The notes beneath the pieces are model-generated. The model was not told where the DNA came from. It did no database searches and saw nothing but the letters and a program-made list of their open reading frames with translations. DNA of 64,000 nucleotides from Microglena sp. YARC (Eukaryota; Chlorophyta; Chlorophyceae; Chlamydomonadales; Chlamydomonadaceae), in NCBI GenBank assembly GCA_022414725.1, contig CM039464.1, positions 34,642,027 to 34,706,026 of the forward strand. Reading direction: 5' to 3'. Below, one piece after another: positions 54,901 through 64,000 of this stretch. Position 1 is the stretch's first letter, and each line of letters starts with the position of its first letter. Both the position numbers and the translations under genes were made by a program.

Positions 54901-55208
54901 TGGTCCCTGGGGTCCCAGACCTTGAGTAGCCTAGCAGGACAAAAATTACATAATTAATAATGCCTAATTATGAGGCGTAAGGTTAGTGTGGTCCCTGGGG
55001 TCCCAGACCTTGAGTAGCCTAGCAGGACAAAAATTACATAAATTGATAGTACGCCTAATTATGAGGCGTAAGGTTAGTGTGGTCCCTGGGGTCCCAGACC
55101 TTGAGTAGCCTAGCAGGACAAAAATTACATAAATTGATAGTACGCCTAATTATGAGGCGTAAGGTTAGTGTGGTCCCTGGGGTCCCAGTCCTTGAGCAAC
55201 CTAGCAGG

Positions 55209-55272
<64 letters not shown>

Positions 55273-58200
55273 ACAAATAAATAAATAAACAGATAAATAA
55301 ATAAAAACATTAATAAATAGTGCTCCTTGATTCAAGGCAAAAGGTTTGTGACGTCCCTGGGGCCCCAGAACTTGAGCAACAAAGTAGGACATACACAAAT
55401 AAATGAATACATTAATTAATTAATTAATTGATACATAAAATATTAGTACGCCTTAATACCATGCACAAAGTTTGTGTGGTCCCTGGGGTCCCAGACCTTG
55501 AGCAACCTAGCAGGACAAACAAATAAAGAAATAAACAAACAAACAAATAAAAACGTAAATAAATAAATACATACATAAATAGTACGCCATTATACCACCC
55601 AGCGTAATTGTCATCACCATAGTCAAACCAATCCAAAGCAGTACCATGAACCCCGCAAAGCAATTCTTCATATATGCTCCTCTTCATGTTCCTGTTGATT
55701 TTAAGGGTTACAAGCCATACTACAGGAACAATGAGCAACACTCACCAGCATGGCAATTCTGTGTGATACTTCATGTATATGATACCCTTCGTGTACTTTA
55801 AATTTTAAGGGTTGCAAGCCATGCTACAGGTACAATGAGCACCACGCACCCGTCCTGCCCCCCTGTGACAAAGCACCCAGCGTAATTGTCATCGCCATAG
55901 TCAAACCAATCCAATGCAGAGACAAAATCAGCATGGCAATTCTGTGTGACACTTCATGTATATGATACCCTTCATGTACTTTAAATTTTAAGGGTTGCAA
56001 GCCATGCTACAGGTACAATGAGCACCACGCAACCGTCCTGCCCCCCTGTGACAAAGCACCCAGCGTAATTGTCATCACCATAGTCAAACCAATCCAATGC
56101 AGAGACAAAATCAGCATGGCAATTCTGTGTGACACTTCATGTATATGATACCCTTCATGTACTTTAAATTTTAAGGGTTGGAAGCCATACTACAGGTACA
56201 ATGAGCACCATGCACCCGTCCTGCCCCCCTGTGACAAAGCACCCAGCATAATTGTCATCCCCACAGTCGTAGCACTCCAATGCAGTGAAATGACCAGCAT
56301 ACAAATTCTGTGTGATATATCATGTATATGATACCCTTCATGTACTTTAGATTTTTGGGTTGCAAGGGTTGCAAGCTATACTACAGGAACAATGAGCACC
56401 ACTCACCCGTCCTGCCCCCTTGTGACAAAGCACCCAGCATAATTGTCATCCCCACAGTCGTAGCACTCCAATGCAGTGAAATGACCAGCATACAAATTCT
56501 GTGTGATATATCATGTATATGATACCCTTCATGTACTTTAGATTTTGGGGTTGCAAGGGTTGCAAGCTATACTACAGGAACAATGAGCACCACTTACCCG
56601 TCCTGCCCCCCTGTGACAAAGCACCCAGCGTAACTGTCATCGCCACAGTCGTACCACTCCAATGCAGTGAAATGACCAGCATACAAATTCTGTGTGATAT
56701 ATCATGTATATGATACCCTTCATGTACTTTAGATTTTTGGGTTGCAAGGGTTGCAAGCTATACTACAGGAACAATGAGCACCACTTACCCATCCTGCCCC
56801 CTTGCGACAAAGCACCCAGCGTAACTGTCATCACCACAGTCAAACCAGGTCAAAGCAGTGACATAACCAGCATGGCAAATCTTCATAACTGCTAGCATTC
56901 ATGTTCCTATTCATTTTAAGGGTTGCAAGCCATGCTACAGGTACAATGAGCACCACGCACCCGTCCTGCCCCCCTGTGACAAAGCACCCAGCGTAATTGT
57001 CATCGCCATAGTCAAACCAATCCAATGCAGAGACAAAATCAGCATGGCAATTCTGTGTGACACTTCATGTATATGATACCCTTCATGTACTTTAAATTTT
57101 AAGGGTTGCAAGCCATACTACATGTACAATGAGCACCACGCACCCGTCCTGCCCCCCTGTGACAAAGCACCCAGCGTAATTGTCATCACCATAGTCAAAC
57201 CAATCCAATGCAGAGACAAAATCAGCATGGCAATTCTGTGTGACACTTCATGTATATGATACCCTTCATGTACTTTAAATTTTAAGGGTTGGAAGCCATA
57301 CTACAGGTACAATGAGCACCATGCACCCGTCCTGCCCCCCTGTGACAAAGCACCCAGCATAATTGTCATCCCCACAGTCGTAGCACTCCAATGCAGTGAA
57401 ATGACCAGCATACAAATTCTGTGTGATATATCATGTATATGATACCCTTCATGTACTTTAGATTTTTGGTTGCAAGGGTTGCAAGCTATACTACAGGAAC
57501 AATGAGCACCACTTACCCGTCCTGCCCCCCTGTGACAAAGCACCCAGCGTAACTGTCATCGCCACAGTCGTACCACTCCAATGCAGTGAAATGACCAGCA
57601 TACAAATTCTGTGTGATATATCATGTATATGATACCCTTCATGTGCTTTAGATTTTTGGGTTGCAAGGGTTGCAAGCTATACTACAGGAACAATGAGCAC
57701 CACTTACCCATCCTGCCCCCTTGCGACAAAGCACCCAGCGTAACTGTCATCACCACAGTCAAACCAGGTCAAAGCAGTGACATAACCAGCATGGCAAATC
57801 TTCATAACTGCTAGCATTCATGTTCCTATTCATTTTAAGGGTTGCAAGCCATGCTACAGGTACAATGAGCACCACGCACCCGTCCTGCCCCCCTGTGACA
57901 AAGCACCCAGCGTAATTGTCATCGCCATAGTCAAACCAATCCAATGCAGAGACAAAATCAGCATGGCAATTCTGTGTGACACTTCATGTATATGATACCC
58001 TTCATGTACTTTAAATTTTAAGGGTTGCAAGCCATACTACATGTACAATGAGCACCACGCACCCGTCCTGCCCCCCTGTGACAAAGCACCCAGCGTAATT
58101 GTCATCGCCATAGTCAAACCACTCCAATGCAGTGACATGACCAGCATGGCAATTCTTGATGCGCCAGGACTCCCCAGCAGCAGTTGTGTCCCACAGGATA

Positions 58201-61200
58201 ATGTTGCCGCTCCTGTCCCCTGGAAACAAAAGTGGTATAGTAAGCCAAGCCCATGAGAAACAGTGATTTTTAAGCCAAGCCAAGCCAAGCCAAGCCAAGC
58301 CAAGCATGAGCATGAGCAACAGTGATTTTGTAAGCCAAGCCAAGCCAAGCCAAGCCAAGCCAAGTACGAGCAACACTGATTTTGTAAGCCAAGCCAAGCC
58401 AAGCCAAGCCAAGCCAAGCCAAGCCAAGTACGAGCAACACTGATTGTGTAAGCCAAGCCAAGCTAAGCCAAGCCAAGCCAAGTACGAGCAACATTGATTT
58501 TGTAAGCCAAGCCAAGCCACTAAAAACACCACTAGCACTACCAATAAAGGAGCTTACCACTTCCACTAAGACTACCACTACCACTATGACTACCACTACC
58601 ACTATGACTACCACTACCACTATGACTACCACTACCACTAAGACTACCAATACAAGAACTTACCACTAGCTACAATGCCGTTGCTTCATCTCCAGCACAG
58701 GGGCAACGTGGCCAGACAGGTATCTGGTTTTGGTAGTCTATACGGTTTCAATGGTGTTACAGCAATCAATAGGGCTTACCAGTACCACTACCACTACCAC
58801 TACCACTACAAGGGCTTACCACTAGCTACAATGCCGTGGGTAGAGAGCTTCATATCCAGCACAGGGCAACGAGGCCAGGCAGGTATCTGGTTTTGGTAGT
58901 CTATACGGTTTCAATGGTGTTACAGCAATCAATAGGGCTTACCAGTACCACTACCACTACCACTACCACTACCAGAACCACTACAACTACAAGGGCTTAC
59001 CACTAGCTACAATGCTGTCTGGGGAGAGCTTCATATCCAGCACAGGGCAACAAGGCCAGACAGGCAGCTGCTTTTGGTTGTCTATGTGGTGGTGGTGCAG
59101 TAATTTCGATGGTGCCACAGCAATCAAAAGGGCTTACCACCAGCACTACCACTAAAAGAGCTTACCACTAGCTACAATGCCGTCGGGAGAGAGCTTCATC
59201 TCCAGCACTGGGGCAACGAGGCCAGGCAGGCAGCTGCTTTCAATGATATTACAGCAATCAAAAAGCTTACCACTAGCTACAATGCCGTCGGGAGAGAGCT
59301 TCATCTCCAGCACTGGGGCAACGTGGCCAGACAGGCAGCTTGTTTCTCGAGCACCATTCCAAAGTCTGACAGTCTTGTCATATGACGCAGATACCACCAA
59401 ACCACTAGCGTCGTCGTATGCAACCTGTCCAAAGTATATTGGATTGGATTGGATTGGATTGGATTGGATTGGATTGGATTGGATTGGATTGGGTTGGATT
59501 GGGTCGGGTCGGACTGGATTGGATTGGAATGGATTGGGTTGGGTTGGGTTGGGTTGGGTTGGGTTGGGTTGGGTTGGGTTGGGTTGGGTTGGGTTGGGTT
59601 GGATTGGATTGGATTGGATTGGATTGGATTGGATTGGATTGGATTGGATTGGATTGGATTGGATTGTTGTATGTCTTTCCAATCGCCCACCGTCTTCCGA
59701 TTCCAAGTCCCCTTGTGCGATACCCATAATGCAGATACTACCACACCACAAGCGCCGTGGTCGCTGTCAACCGCCATGGTAGCTTTTTCCAGGTAAAGTA
59801 GCGGCCCACTATCTACTGCCCTAAGACGGGGCTCCATTAATACCACACCCCACCAGGCGTTATCATTATTGTTTTATAAATACGAATACGAATGTGGAAA
59901 TAGGAGCTAAGTGGCCTTCCATGGAAGACCCTCTCACACCTCCAGCTGGTCACATCCAACATTTTGCTGCCCATGTGGCACATATTTATATTCATAATTT
60001 ATATTTACATTCATAATTCATATTTATATTTATGCATGCAATATTTGTATTTATAAATATAAATATAAATATAAATATAAATATAAATATGAACGTGCAG
60101 TACCTTTGAAATAGGAGCTGAGTGGCCTTCCATCAAAGTACCTCTCACACCCCCAGCTGGCCACATCCACATTTTACTGTCCATGCCGCCGCATATTTCT
60201 ATTTTTAACTGCTTACGGTATCATGTGTATGTATTTATAATTATTTATGTATTATTTGTATTTATAAACGGTTATAAATATAAATATAAGTGTAAATATA
60301 AATATAAATATGAATGCGAATGTGTCGTACCTTGTACATAGGAGCTGAGTGGCCTTCCATTAACGTCCCTCTCACACCCCCAGCTGGCCACATCCACATC
60401 TTGCTGTCCATGCCGCCGCATAGTCATATTTATACCTGTTCATACTATAGATTATATTTATTTATGTATTATTTGTATTCATATTTATATTTATAAATAT
60501 AAATATGAATACAAATATAAATATGAATGCTAATGTGAAGTACCTTTGAAATAGGATCTAAATGGACTTCCATCAAAGTCCCTCTCACACGCCCAGCTGC
60601 CCATATTTACATCTTGCTGTCCAAGCTGCCGCATGTTTATATTTATAACATATATTTGTATATATTTATGTATTATTTATGTTTATATCATAAATATGAA
60701 TACGAATGTGTTGCACCTTTTAAATAGGAGCTGAGTGTTCTTCCATCAACATCCCTCTCACACCCCCGGCTGACCCCATCCACATTTATTTTTTTACTAC
60801 CTTCAAAATTATACTAAAAAAACTGTGCAGGCAGCGCAACTGTTTCAGTGGTTGTTTAGGCCTAAGCCTTTTGAGCAGAGCTCTCTTTTCTCCTACCTTT
60901 GAAATATGAGCTGAGTGGCCTTCCATCAAACTCCTTCTCTCACCCCCAGATAGCCACATCCACATTTTGCTGCCCATGCCGCCGCATATTCATATTTATT
61001 CATGTATATTTATTAATGTATTACTTACATGAGATACTTTTTATTTTTATTTTTATTTTTATTTATTTTTATTTTTATTTTTATTTTTATTATAAATACG
61101 AATACGAATGTGCAGTACCACTGAAGTAGGAACTGAGTGGCCTTCCATCAAACTCCTTCTCACACCCCCAGATAGCCACATCCACATTTTGCTGCCCATG

Positions 61201-61469
61201 CTGCCGCATATTCATATTTATTCATGTATATTTATTAATGTATTACTTACATGAGATACTTTTTAGTTTTATTTTTATTTTTATTTTTTATTTTTATTTT
61301 TATTATAAATACGAATACGAATGTGCAGTACCTTTGAAGTAGGAGCTGAGTGGCCTTCCATCAAACTCCTTCTCACACCCCCAGATAGCCACATCCACAT
61401 TTTGCTGCCCATGCCGCCGCATATTCATATTTATTCATGTATATTTATTAATGTATTACTTACATGAGA

Positions 61470-61527
<58 letters not shown>

Positions 61528-63635
61528 AATACGAATGTGCAGTACCTTTGAAGTAGGAGCTGAGTGGCCTTCCATCAAACTCCTTCTCACACCCCCAGAT
61601 AGCCACATCCACATTTTGCTGCCCATGCCGCCGCATATTCATATTTATTCATGTATATTTATTAATGTATTACTTACATGAGATACTTTTTTTTTTATTT
61701 TTATTTATTTTTATTTTTATTTTTATTTTTATTTATTAAAAACGAATACGAATGTGCAGCACTTTGAAGTAGGAGCTGAGTGGCCTTCCATCAAACTCCT
61801 TCTCACACCCCAGATAGCCACATCCACATTTTGCTGCCCATGCCGCCGCATATTCATATTTATTCATGTATATTTATTAATGTATTACTTACATGAGATA
61901 CTTTTTATTTTTATTTTTATTTTTATTTATTTTTATTTTTATTTTTATTTTTATTTTTAAAACGAATACGAATGTGCAGTACCTTTGAAGTAGGAGCTGA
62001 GTGGCCTTCCATCAAACTCCTTCTCACACCCCCAGATAGCCACATCCACATTTTGCTGCCCATGCCGCCGCATATTCATATTTATTCATGTATATTTATT
62101 AATGTATTACTTACATGAGATACTTTTTATTTTTATTTTTATTTTTATTTATTTTTATTTTTATTTTTATTTTTATTATAAATACGAATACGAATGTGCA
62201 GTACCTTTGAAGTAGGAGCTGAGTGGCCTTCCATCAAACTCTTTCTCACACCCCCAGATAGCCACATCCACATTTTGCTGCCCATGCCGCCGCATATTCA
62301 TATTTATTCATGTATATTTATTAATGTATTACTTACATGAGATACTTTTTATTTTTATTTTTATTTTTATTTTTTTTATTTTTATTTTTATTTTTATTAT
62401 AAATACGAATACGAATGTGCAGTACCTTTGAAGTAGGAGCTGAGTGGCCTTCCATCAAACTCCTTCTCACACCCCCAGATAGCCACATCCACATTTTGCT
62501 GCCCATGCCGCCGCATATTCATATTTATTCATGTATATTTATTAATGTATTACTTACATGAGATACTTTTTATTTTTATTTTTATTTTTATTTAATTTTA
62601 TTTTTATTTTTATTTTTATTTATAAACGAATACGAATGTGCAGCACCTTTGAAGTAGGAGCTGAGTGGCCTTCCATCAAACTCCTTCTCACACCCCAGAT
62701 AGCCACATCCACATTTTGCTGCCCATGCCGCCGCATATTCATATTTATTCATGTATATTTATTAATGTATTACTTACATGAGATACTTTTTATTTTTATT
62801 TTTTATTTTTATTTATTTTTATTTTTATTTTTATTTTTATTTTTAAAACGAATACGAATGTGCAGTACCTTTGAAGTAGGAGCTGAGTGGCCTTCCATCA
62901 AACTCCTTCTCACACCCCCAGATAGCCACATCCACATTTTTGCTGCCCATGCCGCCGCATATTCATATTTATTCATGTATATTTATTAATGTATTACTTA
63001 CATGAGATACTTTTTATTTTATTTTTATTTTTATTTATTTTTATTTTTATTTTATTTTTATTATAAATACGAATACGAATGTGCAGTACCTTTGAAGTAG
63101 GAGCTGAGTGGCCTTCCATCAAACTCTTTCTCACACCCCCAGATAGCCACATCCACATTTTGCTGCCCATGCCGCCGCATATTCATATTTATTCATGTAT
63201 ATTTATTAATGTATTACTTACATGAGATACTTTTTATTTTTATTTTTATTTTTATTTTTATTTATTTTTATTTTATTTTTATTATAAATACGAATACGAA
63301 TGTGCAGTACCTTTGAAGTAGGAGCTGAGTGGCCTTCCATCAAACTCCTTCTCACACCCCCAGATAGCCACATCCACATTTTGCTGCCCATGCCGCCGCA
63401 TATTCATATTTATTCATGTATATTTATTATTGTATTACTTACATGAGATACTTTTTTTTTTTTTTTTTTTTTTTTATTATAAATACGAATACGAATGTGC
63501 AGTACCTTTGAAATAGGAGCTGAGTGGCCTTCCATTAACGTCCCTCTCACACCTCCAGCTGGCCACATCCACATCTTACTGTCCATACCGCCACTGACCA
63601 CGCGACCATCAGGCAGGTAACAGCAGGTTGTAATC
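46983..63635 (-). CDS. WD40-repeat protein gene, last six exons
   Basis: Six exons (63,506-63,635; 59,271-59,424; 58,063-58,219; 54,038-54,138; 50,216-50,350; 46,983-47,158) join in one frame with phases 0, 1, 2, 1 and 1 at the five introns and give 283 codons before TAG. The joined protein shows successive WD40 blades: VVSGGMDSKMWMW, VVSASYDKTVRLWN, IVASGDRSGNIILWD, VTGGQDGLLKVWDPRD, VVTCGADGKMNTLDPRMSF, GLGNGQVYFVD and LMCSGDDGKAMLYHF. WD40 propellers are binding scaffolds; I cannot name this member or its partner. The 5' part lies beyond the right edge. Introns of 1-4 kb consist largely of tandem copies of the adjoining splice junctions. No exon indels were seen, so the gene is probably active. 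Confidence 0.88.
47246..47327. repeat. (ACATT)n microsatellite
   Basis: About 16 pentamers in the last intron, with one GCATT variant. Confidence 0.9.
47335..47620 (-). repeat. Dispersed repeat F, second copy
   Basis: The inverted counterpart of 23,870-24,300 without the expanded 12-mer. It lies inside the last WD40 intron. Confidence 0.8.
47663..47775. repeat. 14-bp tandem repeat, 8 copies
   Basis: The unit AGTCCATGCTAGTT is almost perfect; the last copy has AATGC. Confidence 0.9.
47961..48382 (-). repeat. Acceptor-junction array of the last WD40 exon, three 141-bp copies
   Basis: Each unit holds intron sequence, the acceptor CTGCCTGGAG|GTGGCATT and the exon start through TTTGTAGACATAGCC, then returns to intron sequence. 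The real exon start is a fourth, diverged copy. The hAT MITE at 48,383 begins immediately beyond. Confidence 0.9.
48383..48577 (+). mobile_element. hAT MITE, 195 bp
   Basis: Termini CAGGGTACTTCAA and TTGGAAGTACCCTG, flanked by the 8-bp duplication GTTGGCAG. It is inserted in the last intron of the WD40 gene. Confidence 0.9.
48605..48790 (-). repeat. Two tandem copies of family E
   Basis: Each reads AGTACGCC(A/T)TATTACGAGG, then GGGGGCCAGCCTGTTGGC and CACTGGGGC.AACCA. Confidence 0.8.
48835..49046. repeat. (TTA)n, (GAT)n and (GGA)n microsatellites
   Basis: Adjacent trinucleotide runs inside the last WD40 intron, including about 80 bp of GGA/GAA. Confidence 0.95.
49140..50215 (-). repeat. Donor-junction array of WD40 exon at 50.2-50.35 kb
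   Basis: Three clear copies (donors at about 50,031, 49,852 and 49,680) repeat CCTGGCAGTGGCAG|GTAAAA and the following intron. Further units down to 49,140 are shorter and more diverged (TTGGTTGAATTTCAGTTC). Confidence 0.8.
50216..50350 (-). CDS. WD40 gene, fifth exon seen
   Basis: Acceptor CCATTCAG|GTGGACC, phase 1. Donor GTGGCAG|GTAAATG, phase 1. It encodes MVVTCGADGKMNTLDPRMSF and NFPYSLAVA. Confidence 0.85.
50351..52530 (-). repeat. Acceptor-junction array of the fifth WD40 exon, seven copies
   Basis: Copies with AG|GTGGACC or a close variant lie at about 50,499, 50,640, 50,780, 51,318, 51,907, 52,300 and 52,482. Each carries the exon start (ADGKINTLDP-type codons) and the intron tail. 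A 3' SINE fragment (51,007-51,058) and a copy of the 18.7/39.6-kb repeat (51,910-52,135) are inserted among them. Confidence 0.88.
51400..51815. repeat. 18-bp minisatellite grown from intron tail
   Basis: About 23 copies of GATCTGGATTTGAATCTG. The same words occur once in the intron tail of the neighbouring acceptor copies (AATCTGGATTTGATTTGTG), so the array seems to come from that tail. Its long S/G/F/E, D/L/N and I/Q frames are not genes. Confidence 0.9.
52535..53310. repeat. About 50-bp tandem repeat in the WD40 intron
   Basis: Units built from CCCTATCCCCAAGATATCC and CCCAAGAGTATACTAT; the first 400 bp are regular and the rest is scrambled. Confidence 0.9.
53320..54037 (-). repeat. Donor-junction array of the fourth WD40 exon, nine copies
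   Basis: Seven near-identical 75-bp units plus two diverged ones. Each holds the exon end (GGAGGCGTGTGTCCAG|GTAGGATGC) and intron start. All keep CAG|GTAGGAT. Open frames on the other strand result from the 75-bp period. Confidence 0.92.
54038..54138 (-). CDS. WD40 gene, fourth exon seen
   Basis: Acceptor CCTCCTAG|GTTGCTCAAG, phase 2. Donor GTGTGCAG|GTAGGATG, phase 1. It encodes LLKVWDPRDHSKVAQVELHV, completing the TGGQDG blade started in the previous exon. Confidence 0.88.
54139..55510 (-). repeat. Acceptor-junction array of the fourth WD40 exon, about 13 copies
   Basis: Units of about 85-130 bp contain CCTGCTAG|GTTGCTCAAG and the exon start to GACCCCAGGGACCAC, then a family E-like AT-rich stretch (GCCTAATTATGAGGCG). 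A (CAAG)n run at 55,209-55,270 arises inside one unit. AG is retained in almost all copies. Confidence 0.92.
55590..58062 (-). repeat. Donor-junction array of the third WD40 exon, 12-13 copies
   Basis: Units of about 180-190 bp repeat the exon end (TTTGTCACAGGGGGGCAGG, then GACGG|GT) and intron start. Donor hexamers vary: GTGCGT, GTAAGT, GTGAGT, GTGCAT and one disrupted. A block of about 900 bp is itself duplicated with a shift of 919 bp (56.7-57.1 kb versus 57.6-58.05 kb). Confidence 0.92.
58063..58219 (-). CDS. WD40 gene, third exon seen
   Basis: Acceptor TTTCCAG|GGGACAGG, phase 1. Donor GACGG|GTGCGTGG, phase 2. It encodes DRSGNIILWDTTAAGESW, then GHVTALEWFDYGDDNYAGCF. I chose this donor, rather than the later GTACAT, because only it gives the frame of the next exon. 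Confidence 0.85.
58256..58640. repeat. (AAGCC)n and (ACCACT)n repeats
   Basis: AAGCC pentamer runs separated by GAGCAACACTGATTTTGT, an expansion of the intron tail before the third exon without an acceptor, then ACTACC hexamers. Confidence 0.9.
58650..59270 (-). repeat. Donor-junction array of the second WD40 exon, four copies
   Basis: Copies with GCATTGTAGCTAGTG|GTAAG at about 58,670, 58,815, 58,995 and 59,163. Each repeats the exon end (VLEMKLSPDGIVAS) and is followed by TACC/ACCACT-type intron sequence. Confidence 0.9.
59271..59424 (-). CDS. WD40 gene, second exon seen
   Basis: Acceptor TTTGGACAG|GTTGCATAC, phase 0. Donor GCTAGTG|GTAAGC, phase 1. It encodes VVSASYDKTVRLWNG and HVAPVLEMKLSPDG. 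Confidence 0.88.
59440..59670. repeat. (ATTGG)n and (GGGTT)n pentamers
   Basis: Blocks of GGATT and GGGTT alternate, much like the block switching in the 21-kb satellite. Long W/I/G/L/D and N/P/I/Q/S frames here are repeat artefacts. Confidence 0.95.
59725..59868 (+). mobile_element. SINE body copy next to a diverged acceptor-side copy
   Basis: 59,758-59,868 matches the SINE body (CAACCGCCATGGTAGC to CACCAGGCGTTATCATTATT). Just left of it, the minus strand of 59,725-59,757 resembles the start of the second WD40 exon (GCTTGTGGTGTGGTAGTATC). Confidence 0.6.
59890..63500 (-). repeat. Donor-junction array of the first WD40 exon seen, 17 copies
   Basis: Units of about 180-225 bp hold the last ~85 bp of the exon (GGCAGCAAAATGTGGATGTG to TTTCAAAG), the donor, GTACTGC in most, and an AT-rich tail of ATTTTT/ATAAAT repeats. 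From about 61 to 63.3 kb the units are nearly identical; toward 60 kb they diverge. Nearly all keep GT at the donor position. Confidence 0.93.
63506..63635 (-). CDS. WD40 gene, first exon seen
   Basis: Acceptor TTGTTGCAG|GATTAC. Donor TTTCAAAG|GTACTGC, phase 0. It encodes CYLPDGRVVSGGMDSKMWMW and GHSAPISK. Confidence 0.87.
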
Positions 63636-63639
63636 CTGC

Positions 63640-64000
63640 AACAAGAGGAGAAGACAGGGTTTAGGTTTAGGGTTAAGGGTTTAGGGTTTAGTAATTTGTT
63701 TTTGGTTTTGGGCTGTTTAAGGGTTTGGGGGTTTATGTCTACCCGCCTGCAAAGAACCACTGACCATGTGCCCATCTGGACGGTAGCAGCAGGTTGTATG
63801 ATTACATGTTTAATCATACAACAACAAGAAGACAGGGCAGGGTTTAGGTTTAGGGGTTCAGGGTATATACTTGTATGGTTTTAGGGTTTACGGTTAAACG
63901 TCTACCAGTTTGCCAAGAACCACTGACCATGTTCCCATCAGGCAGGTACCAGCAGCTTGTATGATTACATGTTTAATCATACAACAAGAAGAAGACAGTA
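63640..64000 (-). repeat. Acceptor-side copies of the first WD40 exon, two units
   Basis: Two units of about 165 bp repeat the exon start (TACAACCTGCTGCTACC to GGTCAGTGGTTCTTTGC) with telomere-like GGGTTTAGG intron sequence. The AG is not kept here. They lie upstream of the exon. Confidence 0.7.

Noticed and set aside
58041..58062. A later donor (GTACAT) for the third WD40 exon
   Set aside because: It would put the next exon out of frame; the GTGCGT donor upstream gives a continuous WD40 blade.
59152..59796. W/I/G/L/D-rich and N/P/I/Q/S-rich ORFs
   Set aside because: They are pentanucleotide repeats read on each strand; only the part at 59,271-59,424 belongs to a real exon.
46983..63635. 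Junction arrays as mutually exclusive alternative exons
   Set aside because: Each copy has only an acceptor with an exon start or only a donor with an exon end. None has both ends of an exon.

Overview
The window looks like nuclear DNA of a eukaryote, most likely a green alga. Evidence: spliced genes with GT-AG introns, a plant-like chorismate mutase, TTTAGGG-type interstitial telomere repeats, Ty1/copia, hAT and PIF/Harbinger transposons, and an intron-containing tRNA-like gene. I cannot fix the species; a repeat-rich prasinophyte is a guess. The window is dominated by tandem repeats and dispersed elements, and genes take up little of it.

Layout. 1-3 kb: minus-strand copia-like gag and protease remnant. 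3.7-8.2 kb: a duplicated A/B repeat block with telomere-like stretches, interrupted at 5,507-7,057 by a hAT-type element (8-bp target duplication, matching termini) that carries a small two-exon ORF. 8.25 kb: a tRNA-Val-like gene. 9.7-12.0 kb: a complete PIF/Harbinger-type element with a frameshifted transposase remnant. 12-13 kb: a 60-bp coding-type repeat and a hAT MITE. 14.6-17.3 kb: terminal exons of an unrecognised minus-strand gene. 17.3-26.6 kb: dispersed repeats, 1.1 kb of pentanucleotide satellite, MITEs and ORF remnants. 26.6-37.6 kb: a minus-strand chorismate mutase gene. 41.3-45.8 kb: a copia element with both LTRs, a 5-bp target duplication and a deletion inside reverse transcriptase. 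47-64 kb: the last six exons of a minus-strand WD40-repeat protein gene.

The most unusual feature is shared by the three minus-strand genes. Single, mostly intact exons lie in introns filled with tandem arrays of their own splice junctions. Copies of the acceptor junction (intron end plus exon start) lie upstream of the exon, and copies of the donor junction (exon end plus intron start) lie downstream. In the WD40 gene the six exons join in one frame with matching phases, and most intronic junction copies still keep AG or GT. One exon's donor copies vary among good donor hexamers (GTGCGT, GTAAGT, GTGAGT). Many local satellites appear to grow out of these junction units. I do not know of a described system with this architecture, but I could not search the literature.

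Limits. Splice sites come from frame, phase and consensus only. The 29-38 kb stretch has many single-base indels between repeat copies and in exons, so either sequencing error or gene decay is possible there.
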